A stretch of 64,000 nt of DNA. Source: Paraferrimonas sedimenticola (lineage in GTDB: Bacteria; Pseudomonadota; Gammaproteobacteria; Enterobacterales; Shewanellaceae). Made by a program: the position numbers and the translations under genes. A model generated the notes under the pieces. The model saw nothing but the letters and a program-made list of their open reading frames with translations, was not told the origin of the DNA and searched no databases. The stretch spans positions 62,001-126,000 of the forward strand of contig NZ_NRIR01000005.1 of assembly GCF_002282855.1 (NCBI RefSeq). Direction: 5' to 3'. The stretch's first letter is position 1; each line of letters begins with the position of its first letter. Positions 39,201 through 48,011 of the stretch are shown in pieces.

Positions 39201-40175
39201 CGTGTTATCTCCGATGAGAGCCGCACTGAGCTCCGTGGTTTGTGGTCTGAGACCACCACTGCGATGCAAAAACTGCGTGACAACCCAGAGTGTGCCGCTG
39301 AAGAGCACGCGCTAAAAGTGTCTGATGACGCTGGTTTGGTGGCTGAGCTTAGCTACGACCCTTCAGAAGACATTGCTGCACCTTATATTGCCAAAGGCGC
39401 TGCACCGAAAGTGGCTATCTTGCGTGAGCAGGGTGTGAACAGCCACGTAGAAATGGCCGCCGCCTTTGACCGCGCTGGCTTTGAAGCTATCGACGTGCAC
39501 ATGTCGGACATTCTAGAAGGTCGTTTGACCCTAGAAGAGATGCAAGCACTAGTCGCTTGCGGTGGCTTTAGTTACGGTGACGTACTGGGTGCCGGTGAAG
39601 GTTGGGCTAAGTCGATTCTATTTAACGAGCGTGCTCGTGAGCAATTCACTCAATTCTTTGAGCGCGGCAACACCCTAAGCCTTGGTGTGTGTAACGGTTG
39701 TCAGATGCTGTCTAACTTGAAAGCGCTGATCCCAGGCACTGCACACTGGCCGCACTTTGTGAAAAACCGCTCTGAGCGCTTTGAAGCTCGCTTCTCGCTA
39801 GTTGAAGTACAGAAGTCGAACTCGGCCTTCTTCGCTGGTATGGAAGGCTCTCGCATGCCAATCGCCGTATCTCACGGTGAAGGCCGCGCTGAGTTTAAGA
39901 ATGCCGAAGCACTAGCAGCTGCTGAAGCCTCTGGCACCATTGGCCTGCGTTACGTTAACGCTGCAGGTGATGTTCAAAGCCAGTACCCAGCCAACCCGAA
40001 CGGTTCGCCAAACGGTATCACCGCTATCTCAAGCCTTGATGGTCGTGCGACCATCATGATGCCTCACCCAGAGCGTGTCTTCCGCGCTGTGTCTAACTCT
40101 TGGGCACCGGATAGCTGGGGCGAAGACGGCGCTTGGATGCGTATGTTCCGCAACGCTCGTAAGCAGCTGGGCTAA
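36279..40175 (+). CDS. purL: Phosphoribosylformylglycinamidine synthase
   Basis: The large single-chain purine enzyme (1298 residues; E. coli 1295) making FGAM from FGAR, ATP and glutamine. The C-terminal amidotransferase has Cys1138 in [10 protein letters not shown] and a MPHPERVFR triad motif. The central synthase repeats include [13 protein letters not shown] and [11 protein letters not shown]. Translation begins at GTG 36279 after AAGGTGA. A TATAAT -10 box lies at 36231-36236. Confidence 0.97.
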   Translation: MFEILRGAPALSAFRVAQLVKSCQQADLPVTDIYAEFLHFADLSQPLSSEHAAQLDKILTYGPAIEAHEPQGTLVLVTPRPGTISPWSSKATDIAHNCGLNEIKRLERGIAYYISAERELSQDEYQAVAALLHDRMMERVFTAAEQAQALFFDTDPGELKSVNVLGEGRRALEVANLELGLALAADEIDYLVENFVKLGRNPHDIELMMFAQANSEHCRHKIFNADWTIDGVEQPKSLFKMIKNTFEHTADHVLSAYKDNAAVMEGSNAGRFFADAKDGVYRYHSEPVHILMKVETHNHPTAISPYPGAATGSGGEIRDEGATGRGSKPKAGLTGFTVSNLQIPGMEQPWESDYGRPGRIVSALDIMIEGPLGGAAFNNEFGRPALLGYFRTYEQEVSSHNGIEVRGYHKPIMLAGGLGNIRDEHVQKGEISVGAKLIVLGGPAMNIGLGGGAASSMASGQSSEDLDFASVQRENPEIERRCQEVIDRCWQLGDDNPILFIHDVGAGGLSNAFPELVDDGGRGGDFELRNVPCDERGMSPLEIWCNESQERYVMAVAPERLADFDAICKRERAPYAVVGTATEERHLSLTDEHFDNKPIDMPLEVLLGKPPKMHRDVATTQADTKPFDTSAVDVKDAVRRLMRLPTIAEKTFLITIGDRTVTGMVAQDQMVGRHQIPVADCAVTTTSFDTYHGEAMAMGERTPLALLNYGASARMAVAESITNIAATDIGSFKRIKLSANWMAAAGHPGEDAGLYEAVKAVGEELCPALDITIPVGKDSMSMKTAWTDDNGVDKAVTAPLSLVITSFARVEDVRKTVTPEIRTDKGETRLMLLDLGLGQNRVGGSCLTQVYGELGQNAPDLDKPELLRGFFDVIQQLVAEGKLIAYHDRSDGGLYTTLAEMAFTAKVGMDIDLAGMVGDDARRLFNEELGAVIQVAADDVAYVQQLLEKAGIADTGRVLGGITVGDRIVIRDGERVISDESRTELRGLWSETTTAMQKLRDNPECAAEEHALKVSDDAGLVAELSYDPSEDIAAPYIAKGAAPKVAILREQGVNSHVEMAAAFDRAGFEAIDVHMSDILEGRLTLEEMQALVACGGFSYGDVLGAGEGWAKSILFNERAREQFTQFFERGNTLSLGVCNGCQMLSNLKALIPGTAHWPHFVKNRSERFEARFSLVEVQKSNSAFFAGMEGSRMPIAVSHGEGRAEFKNAEALAAAEASGTIGLRYVNAAGDVQSQYPANPNGSPNGITAISSLDGRATIMMPHPERVFRAVSNSWAPDSWGEDGAWMRMFRNARKQLG

Positions 40176-40191
40176 GGTTTTAGCTGATTGG

Positions 40192-40217
40192 AAAGGCGCC
40201 TAAGGGCGCCTTTTTTT
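40192..40217 (+). terminator. Rho-independent terminator of purL
   Basis: AAAGGCGCC (40192-40200) pairs with GGCGCCTTT (40205-40213), and a T run follows. Confidence 0.92.
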
Positions 40218-40270
40218 GTCCCAAACGAGTCACTTAACTTGTTGTTTCTAATTAAGTTAAATGGTATTTT

Positions 40271-40480
40271 GTAGAAAGCTATGGATAGCAAAGCGCTTAC
40301 GGACTAGAGCGACACAAATTGGTATTTAAACATTTCCAACGAAACTCTCCTGTTCGTCTCTCCTTTGCAATCGCAAACTTTTTTGTAATCACCGTCGCTG
40401 TTGGTTTCTTAGTAAACACCAAGAAAACAGGGGTGTTTCTACTCGCTATCATTCTTCGACGATTAAAGTTGGGGACCAAC
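40271..40480 (+). promoter_or_regulatory. Structured leader A: GGA-loop hairpins upstream of a DUF2846 lipoprotein gene
   Basis: The 320-bp gap before the lipoprotein gene holds three short hairpins with GGA in the loop: GCTATGGATAGC (40278-40289), CGCTT/GAGCG around ACGGACTA (40294-40311), and GTTGG/CCAAC around GGA (40468-40480). The first two recur at 44292-44325 with compensating base changes. GGA in loops (ANGGA) is the recognition pattern of CsrA/RsmA. It is not known that CsrA binds here. Confidence 0.55.
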
Positions 40481-40535
40481 GCGCACTTAGGGTTTGCAGT
40501 TGGTTTCTCAAGTAATTGAGGATAAGGAGTGTTCC

Positions 40536-40988
40536 ATGTTTAAAAAGATTGTGTTGGGTTCTGTCATCGTGTTGTCCGCATTGATGACTGGGTGCGCATC
40601 AGTGCCAATGGCTTCCAAGGATATGGATGTCGCCTCTAAGCAGTTTAATCCGCCATCTGATGGCAAAGCTGGACTTTATGTTTATCGAAACAGTTTTGTC
40701 GGTCAGGCGTTGAAAAAGAACGTATTTTTAGATGGAAAAATGATCGGAGAGAGTGCGAACAAGGTTTACTTTTATCAAGAAATCGATGCTGGAAAGCACA
40801 CACTTTCCACCGAGTCTGAGTTCGGTGACAACGCAGTCTCGTTTGATGCAAACCCTGGCCAAAATTACTTCTTTGAACAGTACATAAAAATGGGTGTATT
40901 TGTTGGAGGGGCAAATCTAAAGCAAGTCGAAGAAGCCGAAGGAAAGGCTGCTGTGCGTCAGTGCCGATTAGCAAAGAGTCTTTTGTAA
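40536..40988 (+). CDS. DUF2846-family lipoprotein
   Basis: A 150-residue lipoprotein with the lipobox MTGC (Cys20). ATG 40536 follows AAGGAG at 40524-40529. The domain GKAGLYVYRNSFVGQALKKNVFLDGKMIGE...YFYQEIDAGKHTLSTESEFG is the DUF2846 pattern, a small beta-sandwich of unknown role often found in surface proteins. It is preceded by a structured leader shared with the large lipoprotein gene at 44515. Confidence 0.82.
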   Translation: MFKKIVLGSVIVLSALMTGCASVPMASKDMDVASKQFNPPSDGKAGLYVYRNSFVGQALKKNVFLDGKMIGESANKVYFYQEIDAGKHTLSTESEFGDNAVSFDANPGQNYFFEQYIKMGVFVGGANLKQVEEAEGKAAVRQCRLAKSLL

Positions 40989-41134
40989 TCTTTCTCTGCT
41001 GTTCATCATGTTCAGCTTCAGCGCAGAGTATTTTCTTTGAAGTTGAACAACTGACACCAGTTATCACTAATCTCTTTGGAAACAACCAGTAAGTGGTTGT
41101 CTCTGTGCGTTAAAAGTTTAGAAGAAGGATTTTT

Positions 41135-41470
41135 ATGAAACGAGCAAACAAGCTTTTTGCTGGGATATGGTTTTTATCTTTATCTGCGTTTGCAGACGTC
41201 CCTAACTCACTGCAAGGTGAAGTCGCCCTAGTCGAAACAACGGATGCGACTTTGTCGATTCAAAACTTTTCTAATAACGAAATCAAAGTTGATATTTATG
41301 GCGACTTACTGGTTCTGCCTCCTGCATCTGGTGTGACCTATGAATGCTTAGGGTACGCATACTTAGAACTACAACTCATTGGAGTCGAGCACGATTTCTT
41401 TGAGGTGCCTTGTCAGTCTAGGGTGCAAATTCAGGAATCATTCTCTTACAACGACAGCACTGGGGGTTAA
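41135..41470 (+). CDS. Small secreted protein of unknown function
   Basis: A 111-residue exported protein: signal peptide to about residue 20 (LSAFAD), then a beta-rich domain with two cysteines (YECLGYAY and VPCQSRV) likely forming a disulfide. The start has an AGAAGGA site at normal spacing. No family was recognised. The next gene starts one base after its stop, so the two form an operon. Confidence 0.65.
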   Translation: MKRANKLFAGIWFLSLSAFADVPNSLQGEVALVETTDATLSIQNFSNNEIKVDIYGDLLVLPPASGVTYECLGYAYLELQLIGVEHDFFEVPCQSRVQIQESFSYNDSTGG

Positions 41471-41471
41471 C

Positions 41472-41768
41472 ATGAAGAATATTGTTCTGATGACAATGCT
41501 AGCTCTGTTATGTGCATGTGGTGGCAGTAATGACGATGGCTCGTCTAAGGCAACTTACTCTTCTTGCAAGATAATAAGTTCCCAAGCGCTAATGGCGGCG
41601 GACAGAGATAAGGATTTGAGTCAATGCTGGAATGCTCCTGGCAACGGATATGAGAGTCAGGGGGATGCGTTGCAATGGTGTGAAAAGCAGATTAACTCCT
41701 ATATTTCGAACAACTACCTTATTGGTCATACAGTGACTTATGCGGTCGAGTCAACATACTGTAAGTAG
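41472..41768 (+). CDS. Small cysteine-rich lipoprotein of unknown function
   Basis: A 98-residue predicted lipoprotein, with lipobox LCAC (Cys16) followed by a Gly/Asp/Ser linker. The mature part has four cysteines (SSCKII, SQCWNA, QWCEKQ and the penultimate residue), consistent with two disulfides. ATG 41472 sits one base after the preceding stop with a GGGGGT ribosome binding site inside that gene. No family was recognised; a terminator follows. Confidence 0.65.
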   Translation: MKNIVLMTMLALLCACGGSNDDGSSKATYSSCKIISSQALMAADRDKDLSQCWNAPGNGYESQGDALQWCEKQINSYISNNYLIGHTVTYAVESTYCK

Positions 41769-41830
41769 CGTCAGTTAGGCTAAGTCTTCAATCGATTGAA
41801 GACGAGAATTGTATCAATGCCACACAAACA

Positions 41831-41870
41831 AAAGCGCCAGTCAGAACTAGCTGACTGGCGCTTTCTTTTT
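41831..41870. terminator. Terminator between convergent lipoprotein and Ntn-hydrolase genes
   Basis: A 14-bp stem AAAGCGCCAGTCAG/CTGACTGGCGCTTT (41831-41844 with 41851-41864) with a CTTTTT tail. An A-rich left side allows use in both directions. Confidence 0.88.
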
Positions 41871-41893
41871 TATCAATGCCAAATCCGAGAAGG

Positions 41894-43069
41894 CTATTTA
41901 CCTAGCTCGACAATTTCAGCACCGCATTCTTTAAACTCGAGCACGTGCTTACCATCATTCGCCTGAGCGGCCATGTCAGCACACATAGGTTTGGTAAAGC
42001 CTTTAACGTCGTTCATGTTAAAGCTGATTTGGCGGTAGGTATCCAAGTCAACCATTTCCACGAAACCGTTTTCCAGTGCGTGAGTGTACTTGATACGCGA
42101 TGGATAAACGCCCGCTTCGTTCCAACCCACGTGATGCTTAGCAAGCAGCTCGTCTTGCTCTTGCATGACCTTAGGAGCTTTGCCCGCTGGTACAAATTGC
42201 GCCAGGTTAGCAGCGTGGTCAAAGGCACCGTTAAGTGAGCCTACTGCCTGCATAAAGCTCTTACCTTTGTATGACTCTGGCGTGTGCAACGCGGTCATGC
42301 CCATCAAGCGGGTAAAGCGGTCAAGTGAGCGAATGCCTGCTGGCACCTTGTTCATGAAATCCAAATCAGTCACAGCGCCGAATTGACTGGCGTACTCCAA
42401 CGACTCGCTCAGCAAAGGCTCGTTGGCCATCACTGCAAACTCGGGCTTGGCAAGATCGCCAGAGTACATCACGGTTTTGCCGTCTTCGCCCAGCTGGAAC
42501 AACAGTGCATCGCCAGATGCGTCAATCACTGAGGTGTGAAAACCGTGTTGGTGCGCGACAGCCACTAGCTGTTGGCCCCAAGCGATATCAAATTCGCCTT
42601 TTTTAAACGCTTGGCGAACTTCGTCAGTGGTTTTGTAGTTTTCTGGCAGATAAGTCGCGATTTGGCCCGGGCCGACGGTGACTTTGCCTTCGTCCATTTC
42701 AACGTTCTTTTCCACAAATGGCGCGGAAGAAGATTGATACAGGGTGTCGACCATAAGACCGTGCACGTTGCGGCCTGAAGGAATGGCTTTGTGGAAGAAG
42801 GTGTGCTCTTCAAAAGCGACCGTGGTGTATTTGGTGGTCCACTGAGCGTTGTTTTTGTAGCGTCCGTCGGTGACATTCACGCGATCTTTCTCACCGGCTG
42901 GGTGAACAACCGCTACTGTGCCTAGTGGTGAATCCCAGTCGAGGGTGCGCACCTGTAATACGCCGTGCTCGCCAGTATCGATGCTGATACGCGAACAAGC
43001 ATCGGCGGAGCCTGTAAACAAACCCATGGTGGTGGCAGCGATAGTTAGTGCTAAAACGCTCTTTTTCAT
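41894..43069 (-). CDS. Penicillin V acylase-like / choloylglycine hydrolase-family Ntn hydrolase
   Basis: A 391-residue exported amidase. From ATG 43069 the signal peptide ends ADA and exposes Cys25 as the new N-terminus (CSRISIDTGE), the nucleophile expected for this Ntn-hydrolase family; an upstream in-frame start at 43129 would add an odd polar tail. The following RTLDWD supplies the conserved Arg and Asp. Gram-negative relatives cleave penicillin V and some long-chain acyl-homoserine lactones; bile-salt hydrolysis is less likely here. It is divergent from a LysR-type gene that may regulate it. Confidence 0.85.
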   Translation of the reverse strand: MKKSVLALTIAATTMGLFTGSADACSRISIDTGEHGVLQVRTLDWDSPLGTVAVVHPAGEKDRVNVTDGRYKNNAQWTTKYTTVAFEEHTFFHKAIPSGRNVHGLMVDTLYQSSSAPFVEKNVEMDEGKVTVGPGQIATYLPENYKTTDEVRQAFKKGEFDIAWGQQLVAVAHQHGFHTSVIDASGDALLFQLGEDGKTVMYSGDLAKPEFAVMANEPLLSESLEYASQFGAVTDLDFMNKVPAGIRSLDRFTRLMGMTALHTPESYKGKSFMQAVGSLNGAFDHAANLAQFVPAGKAPKVMQEQDELLAKHHVGWNEAGVYPSRIKYTHALENGFVEMVDLDTYRQISFNMNDVKGFTKPMCADMAAQANDGKHVLEFKECGAEIVELGK

Positions 43070-43227
43070 AATCTGTTGTCCCTTGGTACGGTCACTTTGT
43101 TGGCCATGATTATCCTGATTACCCGTCAAGCAAGGAAATTGCTTAGCATCGAAAATTTCTATGCTAAAGTCAGTAGAAGCGTTGGAGAGAGGTTGTATAG
43201 AGTCAGTTTGTTTTGGAGTGGATTTAA

Positions 43228-44085
43228 ATGAACATGGATCAACTGTTGGCCTTTGTGGTTACCGTAGAAAAGGGCAGCTTGAGCCAAGCCAGCAGGCAGT
43301 TAGGTAAAGCCTCGAGTACTGTGAGCTATCTGGTGACGAATCTAGAAATCGATATAGGCGTAGAGCTATTTGTTCGACATGCGAAGAAATTAGAAGTCAC
43401 ACCAGAGGGAGAAACTCTGTATCCCTATGCCAAATCGATATTGCAAGGCGTTGATTTCTTTCAGCAAAAATCAGAGCTGCTCGCCAAAGCTTTACCTGAA
43501 AAGATGGTAGTGGCGATTGACAGTATTATTGAAAAACCTGGCTTTGGTGAGCGGATAGCTCGATTTAAGGAAAGCTTTCCAAGCTTGGATGTTTCTTTTT
43601 TGAGCGGTGATACCTCACAGGTACAAGATTGGGTGTTGCAGGGTGAGGCCGACGTCGGCATTAAAACTAACCTAGCGTATCTTCCTAAACAATTGGCGCA
43701 AAAGCCCGTTGAGCAATTTCAAAATCTCTACGTGGGATCACCGAAAATGACTGGAATAGAGAAGCAGATGACCCTTCGCCAAATTCGGGATTTGACCCAA
43801 ATTACCTACCGCGGTTTTTCCGTACTTGGCTTTGATCAAGAGCAGGCCATCAGTAATAATGTGTTTAGTGTGGGCAGCAAACAACAGTCGCTAGAAATGC
43901 TGTTGGCAGGCCTTGGTTGGGCGGTTATGCCTGAGTTTTTGGTTCAAAAGGAGATTGAAGAAGGAAAGCTCACCAACATTGTTATTGACGGTGAGAAAGG
44001 CTTTGCCTGGCAGTCGGTGATGATCTATCGCAGTGAACAAGGCCTTGGCGTTGTCGCTGAGAAGCTTTTGGAGCATTTGAAATAG
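43228..44085 (+). CDS. LysR-type transcriptional regulator
   Basis: A 285-residue LysR-type protein with a canonical N-terminal winged helix (AFVVTVEKGSLSQASRQLGKASSTVSYLVTNLEIDIGVELFVR) and an effector-binding domain. It is transcribed away from the Ntn hydrolase gene, with 158 bp between them, the common layout in which the regulator controls both promoters. The effector is unknown. ATG 43234 is an alternative start. Confidence 0.9.
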   Translation: MNMDQLLAFVVTVEKGSLSQASRQLGKASSTVSYLVTNLEIDIGVELFVRHAKKLEVTPEGETLYPYAKSILQGVDFFQQKSELLAKALPEKMVVAIDSIIEKPGFGERIARFKESFPSLDVSFLSGDTSQVQDWVLQGEADVGIKTNLAYLPKQLAQKPVEQFQNLYVGSPKMTGIEKQMTLRQIRDLTQITYRGFSVLGFDQEQAISNNVFSVGSKQQSLEMLLAGLGWAVMPEFLVQKEIEEGKLTNIVIDGEKGFAWQSVMIYRSEQGLGVVAEKLLEHLK

Positions 44086-44283
44086 TTGGACATTGTTGCT
44101 GTCATTAGGGAACTCACCATTTCTTGTCGTTTGAAGAGCTAACGGTTGGCGCCCTTGGCACTAAAAGGGTCTTGTTTACACTCTTAGAAGGACTGTTGAT
44201 AAGAGGCGCCGGTGGTCATCTTCGCCGATTCATAGAATCATCCGGTTATGTATACCATTGAGTTACTGTAAGTGAACTGCTAC

Positions 44284-44330
44284 TTTAGAAACCTATGGAT
44301 AGGCTATTGCTCAGGGAATAGAGCAGGGTA
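44284..44330 (+). promoter_or_regulatory. Structured leader B: tandem GGA-loop hairpins upstream of a large lipoprotein gene
   Basis: CCTATGGATAGG (44292-44303) and TGCTC/GAGCA around AGGGAATA (44308-44325) match the two hairpins at 40278-40311, with paired changes in the stems (GC to CG in the first; C-G to T-A in the second). The remaining 430-bp gap (44086-44514) shows no gene. The downstream gene, like the one at 40536, begins MFKK and encodes a lipoprotein. Confidence 0.55.
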
Positions 44331-44514
44331 AATTTGAGCCCGACCTCTCTTATTCGATTCTCCCTTTGCTCCTCTCGTTATCCGAAAACTTAGATTTATT
44401 CTAAGACTTAGTTACTCCTGCGAATAACCAAAAAACTATAAAAACCAGTATTTGGCGACAGCAGTTATCTAGGTATGAAATTGGCTAGTAGCACTATGCA
44501 ATAGGGATGTTCAC

Positions 44515-47478
44515 ATGTTTAAGAAACTTCTAATAGCATCAACACTGTCGTTGAGCATAACAGCTTGTGGAGGTGGCGGTGATGGAGGGAGCTCGAATGG
44601 TTCAAATCCGGACCCTGGGCTACAAGACCCTTTGCACCAATTCATGGACGCTAAAGCGAGCTATGTTGGAGAGACGAGCCAAGCAGCCATTGGACGTGAG
44701 TCAACCTCAGCCTTTATGTCCCACTTTTTGATGTTTGTGAGTGATTTACTTCCTAGCAGCTATTCGGATCAAGGGATTGACACGCAGGAGCAATGCTCGG
44801 TTGGAGGAAGCGTCGAAGTTTTCGATACGTCCAAGGACGAAGAAAAAGATGTGGATTTCAGTCGGTGTGATGATGGTCAAGTTGTCGTAGATGGAAAAGC
44901 TACAATTCGAGCCAATAGGTTTGATGCTTTTGGTGTCCCAGTCGAAACAACCTTGATCTACAGAGATGTCAGTTTTCAAGCTTCCGGTGAAGTATTCACT
45001 CTAAGAGGGACGCTGAAGGAAGAAACTCTGGATGCTAATTGCAATAGTGTTCAATCCGATGCGGATTTACTGTTCACTCATCAAAGCTCTAATCAACAAC
45101 TCTTGTACTCTAATTTTGGCGTAAAAAACACTGCATATTACCCGGTCGGTTGCGCGCTGGAAAAGAGCGGCATTCTTGCGTCAGGCAGGATTTATGATTC
45201 GCAGTTTGGATATATTGATTTTGAGACAATTGAGGCCTTCCGGCTTAAGCACTACTATCTAAACGCTGATAAGAGAGGAAAGCTGCTACTGAAAGGACGA
45301 GAGGGTAGTCAGGCTACTTGGGCGATAAAATCTTACAAATACCATGATAGCCCAACCACCAAATATGAGGTCTTCCACGAATTCTCCCTAAAAGGATCTT
45401 CTGAACCGCTTAACGATATTCAAATAATCTTTCCTCTAGATATCGCTACTGATGACTTGATAACTTCATTTATCGATTCCGACAGTGACGGATTAACTGA
45501 TGAGTGGGAAAAGCTATATGGGTTAAATCCGTTTGATCCCAGCGACGCAAAGTTAGATTTAGATGGCGATGGCTTCACAAACTTAGAGGAGTATTTATCA
45601 CTATCTTCACCTACAGATTTGGACGATAAACCCTTTGTTACTGATTTTGCAGTTGAATTGGAACATTCAGCGTTGAATCAAGGAAGCGACATCCCTCTTA
45701 CTGTGACAATCGCTCACGACAGTGAACAGGATTTTGTACTTGATACCATCGCTCTGACAATGACTGCTCAGTCACCAATCACGTTTGTTGGACAAGGCCG
45801 AGACGGCTGCACTGAGGAAAATAAGTGCGTCCTTTCCGCTGATGGTCGCGCGATGACGATAACCATAGACTTGTTTCGAACACGCGGAGGTGGTGAATCT
45901 TCATTTCTGTTTTGGTTGGCTGCGGACAGTAAAATCATTGATAGCCTGAAAGGTGAAGTTGAAGTCAGTGTGTCGCTGATGAGCCCTAGGACTTATGATC
46001 CGGATCTTTCAAATAACAGCGATAGCATCGAAGTCACCAGAAATGAACTTAACGTCGAGTACTGGAAGAGCTCAAAGTATAGGTCGGGAGCTGTCTTGGC
46101 TATCGGTAATACCTCAGAGTTCGAATTGTCCATGATTCAAACAGAGGAATACAGTGAGTATTTGAGGGCTTACGTTTTAGACCAACTGCCGGAAGCTTAC
46201 GTAGAGGTCATAGCTCCAGAATTTATCCAACTGTCTGATTTTGTTTGTGAAACGTCGCAACAAGACTCAGAGTGTGTCGAATCTACCAAAGCGTATTTTG
46301 CTAACACTCAAGAGAAAGCCAGTTTGGATTTCGGGTTCACAATGACAGGCCTGGCAGAGGGGCGCGATTTTATAAGATTTTTAGTTAAGAGTGACCTTTA
46401 TGGGGAAAGAGTATTCAAGGAGTATCTGCTTCCCGTGGTCGTCGGCAAGCCTACTACTGTTATTCAAGATTTAATTGATACCGCTGCTGCTAACGATACG
46501 ATTGTTGTTGAGCCTGGAATTTACGCGGGGCCTATAGACGCGACCCAAAAAACAGTGCACTTAACCTCTAAAGACGGTCGAGAAAATACCTTCTTATACG
46601 GTATCGGTGGCCTCTATGATAACTTGGATAAGGTATACCTTGACTTGGGAAGTTCGATTTCAGACTTGACCCTAGCAGCGCTAGACGTGCATGTCGGAAA
46701 TGGTGGCGGAGCATTTAACGACAATAAATTAGTAAGTAAGGATTACGCCCTTTCCAACGTAGAGTTTAATGTTCTAGGGGACTTTAATCTCAGTGGCAAT
46801 ATTATTGACGCGACTGAAGTTGATATTAGTTTGAATGACAAATTACTGAACCCTCTGAGTATTACCGCAAGGTGTGTTTCATTGTATGCCTTTACACCGG
46901 ACGGAATGACCTACCCCGACTTTACAGTAGCAAACAACCTTTATATTGGGTCCTATCGTTGGACTCTCGAGGACATTACTGCAGTACCACAAAGTTGTTA
47001 CTTTTTACCTCTAGTTGCTGGAAAAGTAAGGGTGGAAAATAATACGTTTTCCGGTCTTGGTTCAGTTCTATGGTTTACATCGCCTTCGTCTGGCGGACAA
47101 AAACACCAAATAGAGTTTGTAAATAATATAGTCACAGATACAAGGTTTGTGGTTGGTAACATTCACTATGATCAACACGATGTTTCCGAGCTTTTAAGCT
47201 TGAAGCTAGAGGCTAATATTATTCACAACGCTCAGGGGCTTTATAACAGTTCTGACACCCCTAACTTCGTCAAAAGTATTGAAGAGATTGGAACTATTTT
47301 AGAAGATCCATTATTGGCCGAAGACTACAGTTTAACGAGTGAGTCTCCCGCAATTGACGCTGGAGTGAGCGGTACCCTGTTACGAGACATCAATAGTAGG
47401 GCTCGACCTATTGATGGTAACAATGATGGTGTTGCTCAAGTCGATATCGGGGCCTTTGAGTATAAACCAGAGATATGA
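44515..47478 (+). CDS. Large surface lipoprotein with Ca-binding repeats and beta-helix
   Basis: A 987-residue predicted lipoprotein (lipobox ITAC, Cys18, followed by Gly/Ser-rich linker). Around residues 320-370 are Asp-rich Ca-binding motifs (DSDSDGLTDEWEKLYG, LDLDGDGFTNLEEY) of the thrombospondin type-3/EF-like kind. A central region resembles Ig-like domains. From about residue 650 a right-handed parallel beta-helix begins (VIQDLIDTAAANDTIVVEPGIYAG) and the end (AIDAGVSG...GNNDGVAQVDIGAFEY) is a known cap of such proteins. Probable surface adhesin or polysaccharide-binding protein. Codon use looks AT-richer than neighbouring housekeeping genes. Confidence 0.8.
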   Translation: MFKKLLIASTLSLSITACGGGGDGGSSNGSNPDPGLQDPLHQFMDAKASYVGETSQAAIGRESTSAFMSHFLMFVSDLLPSSYSDQGIDTQEQCSVGGSVEVFDTSKDEEKDVDFSRCDDGQVVVDGKATIRANRFDAFGVPVETTLIYRDVSFQASGEVFTLRGTLKEETLDANCNSVQSDADLLFTHQSSNQQLLYSNFGVKNTAYYPVGCALEKSGILASGRIYDSQFGYIDFETIEAFRLKHYYLNADKRGKLLLKGREGSQATWAIKSYKYHDSPTTKYEVFHEFSLKGSSEPLNDIQIIFPLDIATDDLITSFIDSDSDGLTDEWEKLYGLNPFDPSDAKLDLDGDGFTNLEEYLSLSSPTDLDDKPFVTDFAVELEHSALNQGSDIPLTVTIAHDSEQDFVLDTIALTMTAQSPITFVGQGRDGCTEENKCVLSADGRAMTITIDLFRTRGGGESSFLFWLAADSKIIDSLKGEVEVSVSLMSPRTYDPDLSNNSDSIEVTRNELNVEYWKSSKYRSGAVLAIGNTSEFELSMIQTEEYSEYLRAYVLDQLPEAYVEVIAPEFIQLSDFVCETSQQDSECVESTKAYFANTQEKASLDFGFTMTGLAEGRDFIRFLVKSDLYGERVFKEYLLPVVVGKPTTVIQDLIDTAAANDTIVVEPGIYAGPIDATQKTVHLTSKDGRENTFLYGIGGLYDNLDKVYLDLGSSISDLTLAALDVHVGNGGGAFNDNKLVSKDYALSNVEFNVLGDFNLSGNIIDATEVDISLNDKLLNPLSITARCVSLYAFTPDGMTYPDFTVANNLYIGSYRWTLEDITAVPQSCYFLPLVAGKVRVENNTFSGLGSVLWFTSPSSGGQKHQIEFVNNIVTDTRFVVGNIHYDQHDVSELLSLKLEANIIHNAQGLYNSSDTPNFVKSIEEIGTILEDPLLAEDYSLTSESPAIDAGVSGTLLRDINSRARPIDGNNDGVAQVDIGAFEYKPEI

Positions 47479-47496
47479 TCGATCACTAGTGAATCA

Positions 47497-47566
47497 GCTC
47501 AATCGATTGGGCATGTTGAGCGGTCGGTGATGCTAAGCGCTGGGAAACTTTGGTTTCCCAGGCGCT
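47497..47566 (+). other. Two hairpins in the gap after the large lipoprotein gene
   Basis: GCTCAA/TTGAGC (47497-47521) and a longer stem AGCGC-TGGGAAAC with GTTTCCCA-GGCGCT (47536-47566, one bulged base). No T run follows, so it is not an ordinary terminator. I see no gene between 47479 and 47723. Confidence 0.4.
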
Positions 47567-47723
47567 ATGTTAGATAGGCCTTGCATCCAACGAAAGAGCA
47601 GATTTCAGCCGAGCACTAGCTGTGAGTTATTGGTTTTCGTTTCATCTGCCTAATTGATTCCAAACTAACCGGGTTTCTTCTGCTAAACTGCGCCCCAATC
47701 CTTCTGCTCACGAGCAATGAACA

Positions 47724-47942
47724 ATGAGCCAAGAACAACCGAACAACCCTTTACACGGCCTAACTCTTGAAAAAATTCTCGTTCGGCTACAAGAACACTA
47801 CGGTTGGGAGTGGTTGTACGTCAAAATTCGTATCAACAGCTTTCACAACGAACCCTCAATCAAGTCTTCGCTGAAATTTTTGCGGCGTACACCTTGGGCA
47901 CGAGAGAAGGTCGAAGCTTTGTACCTGAAAACATTCTGCTAG
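47724..47942 (+). CDS. VF530-family DNA-binding protein
   Basis: A 72-residue protein matching the VF530/DUF2132 family: [61 protein letters not shown]. The family has a known fold and is thought to bind DNA; its role is unclear. A single-gene unit. Confidence 0.88.
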   Translation: MSQEQPNNPLHGLTLEKILVRLQEHYGWEWLYVKIRINSFHNEPSIKSSLKFLRRTPWAREKVEALYLKTFC

Positions 47943-48011
47943 TGACTTAAGCGTGTGAGCTGGCCTATCCTTTGGTGGAGATCCCTAATCACAATAAGGT
48001 GACTATAGGCC

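Noticed and set aside
40271-40311. Match to a known riboswitch (c-di-GMP-I, mini-ykkC, glutamine)
   Set aside because: The loops read ATGGA and ACGGA; the conserved cores of those riboswitches as I recall them are not present.
40319-40519. Open frame of 66 codons that looks hydrophobic
   Set aside because: It lies wholly inside the structured leader of the DUF2846 gene, has no ribosome binding site and no recognisable pattern.
47536-47566. Rho-independent terminator of the large lipoprotein gene
   Set aside because: The stem is good but no T run follows.
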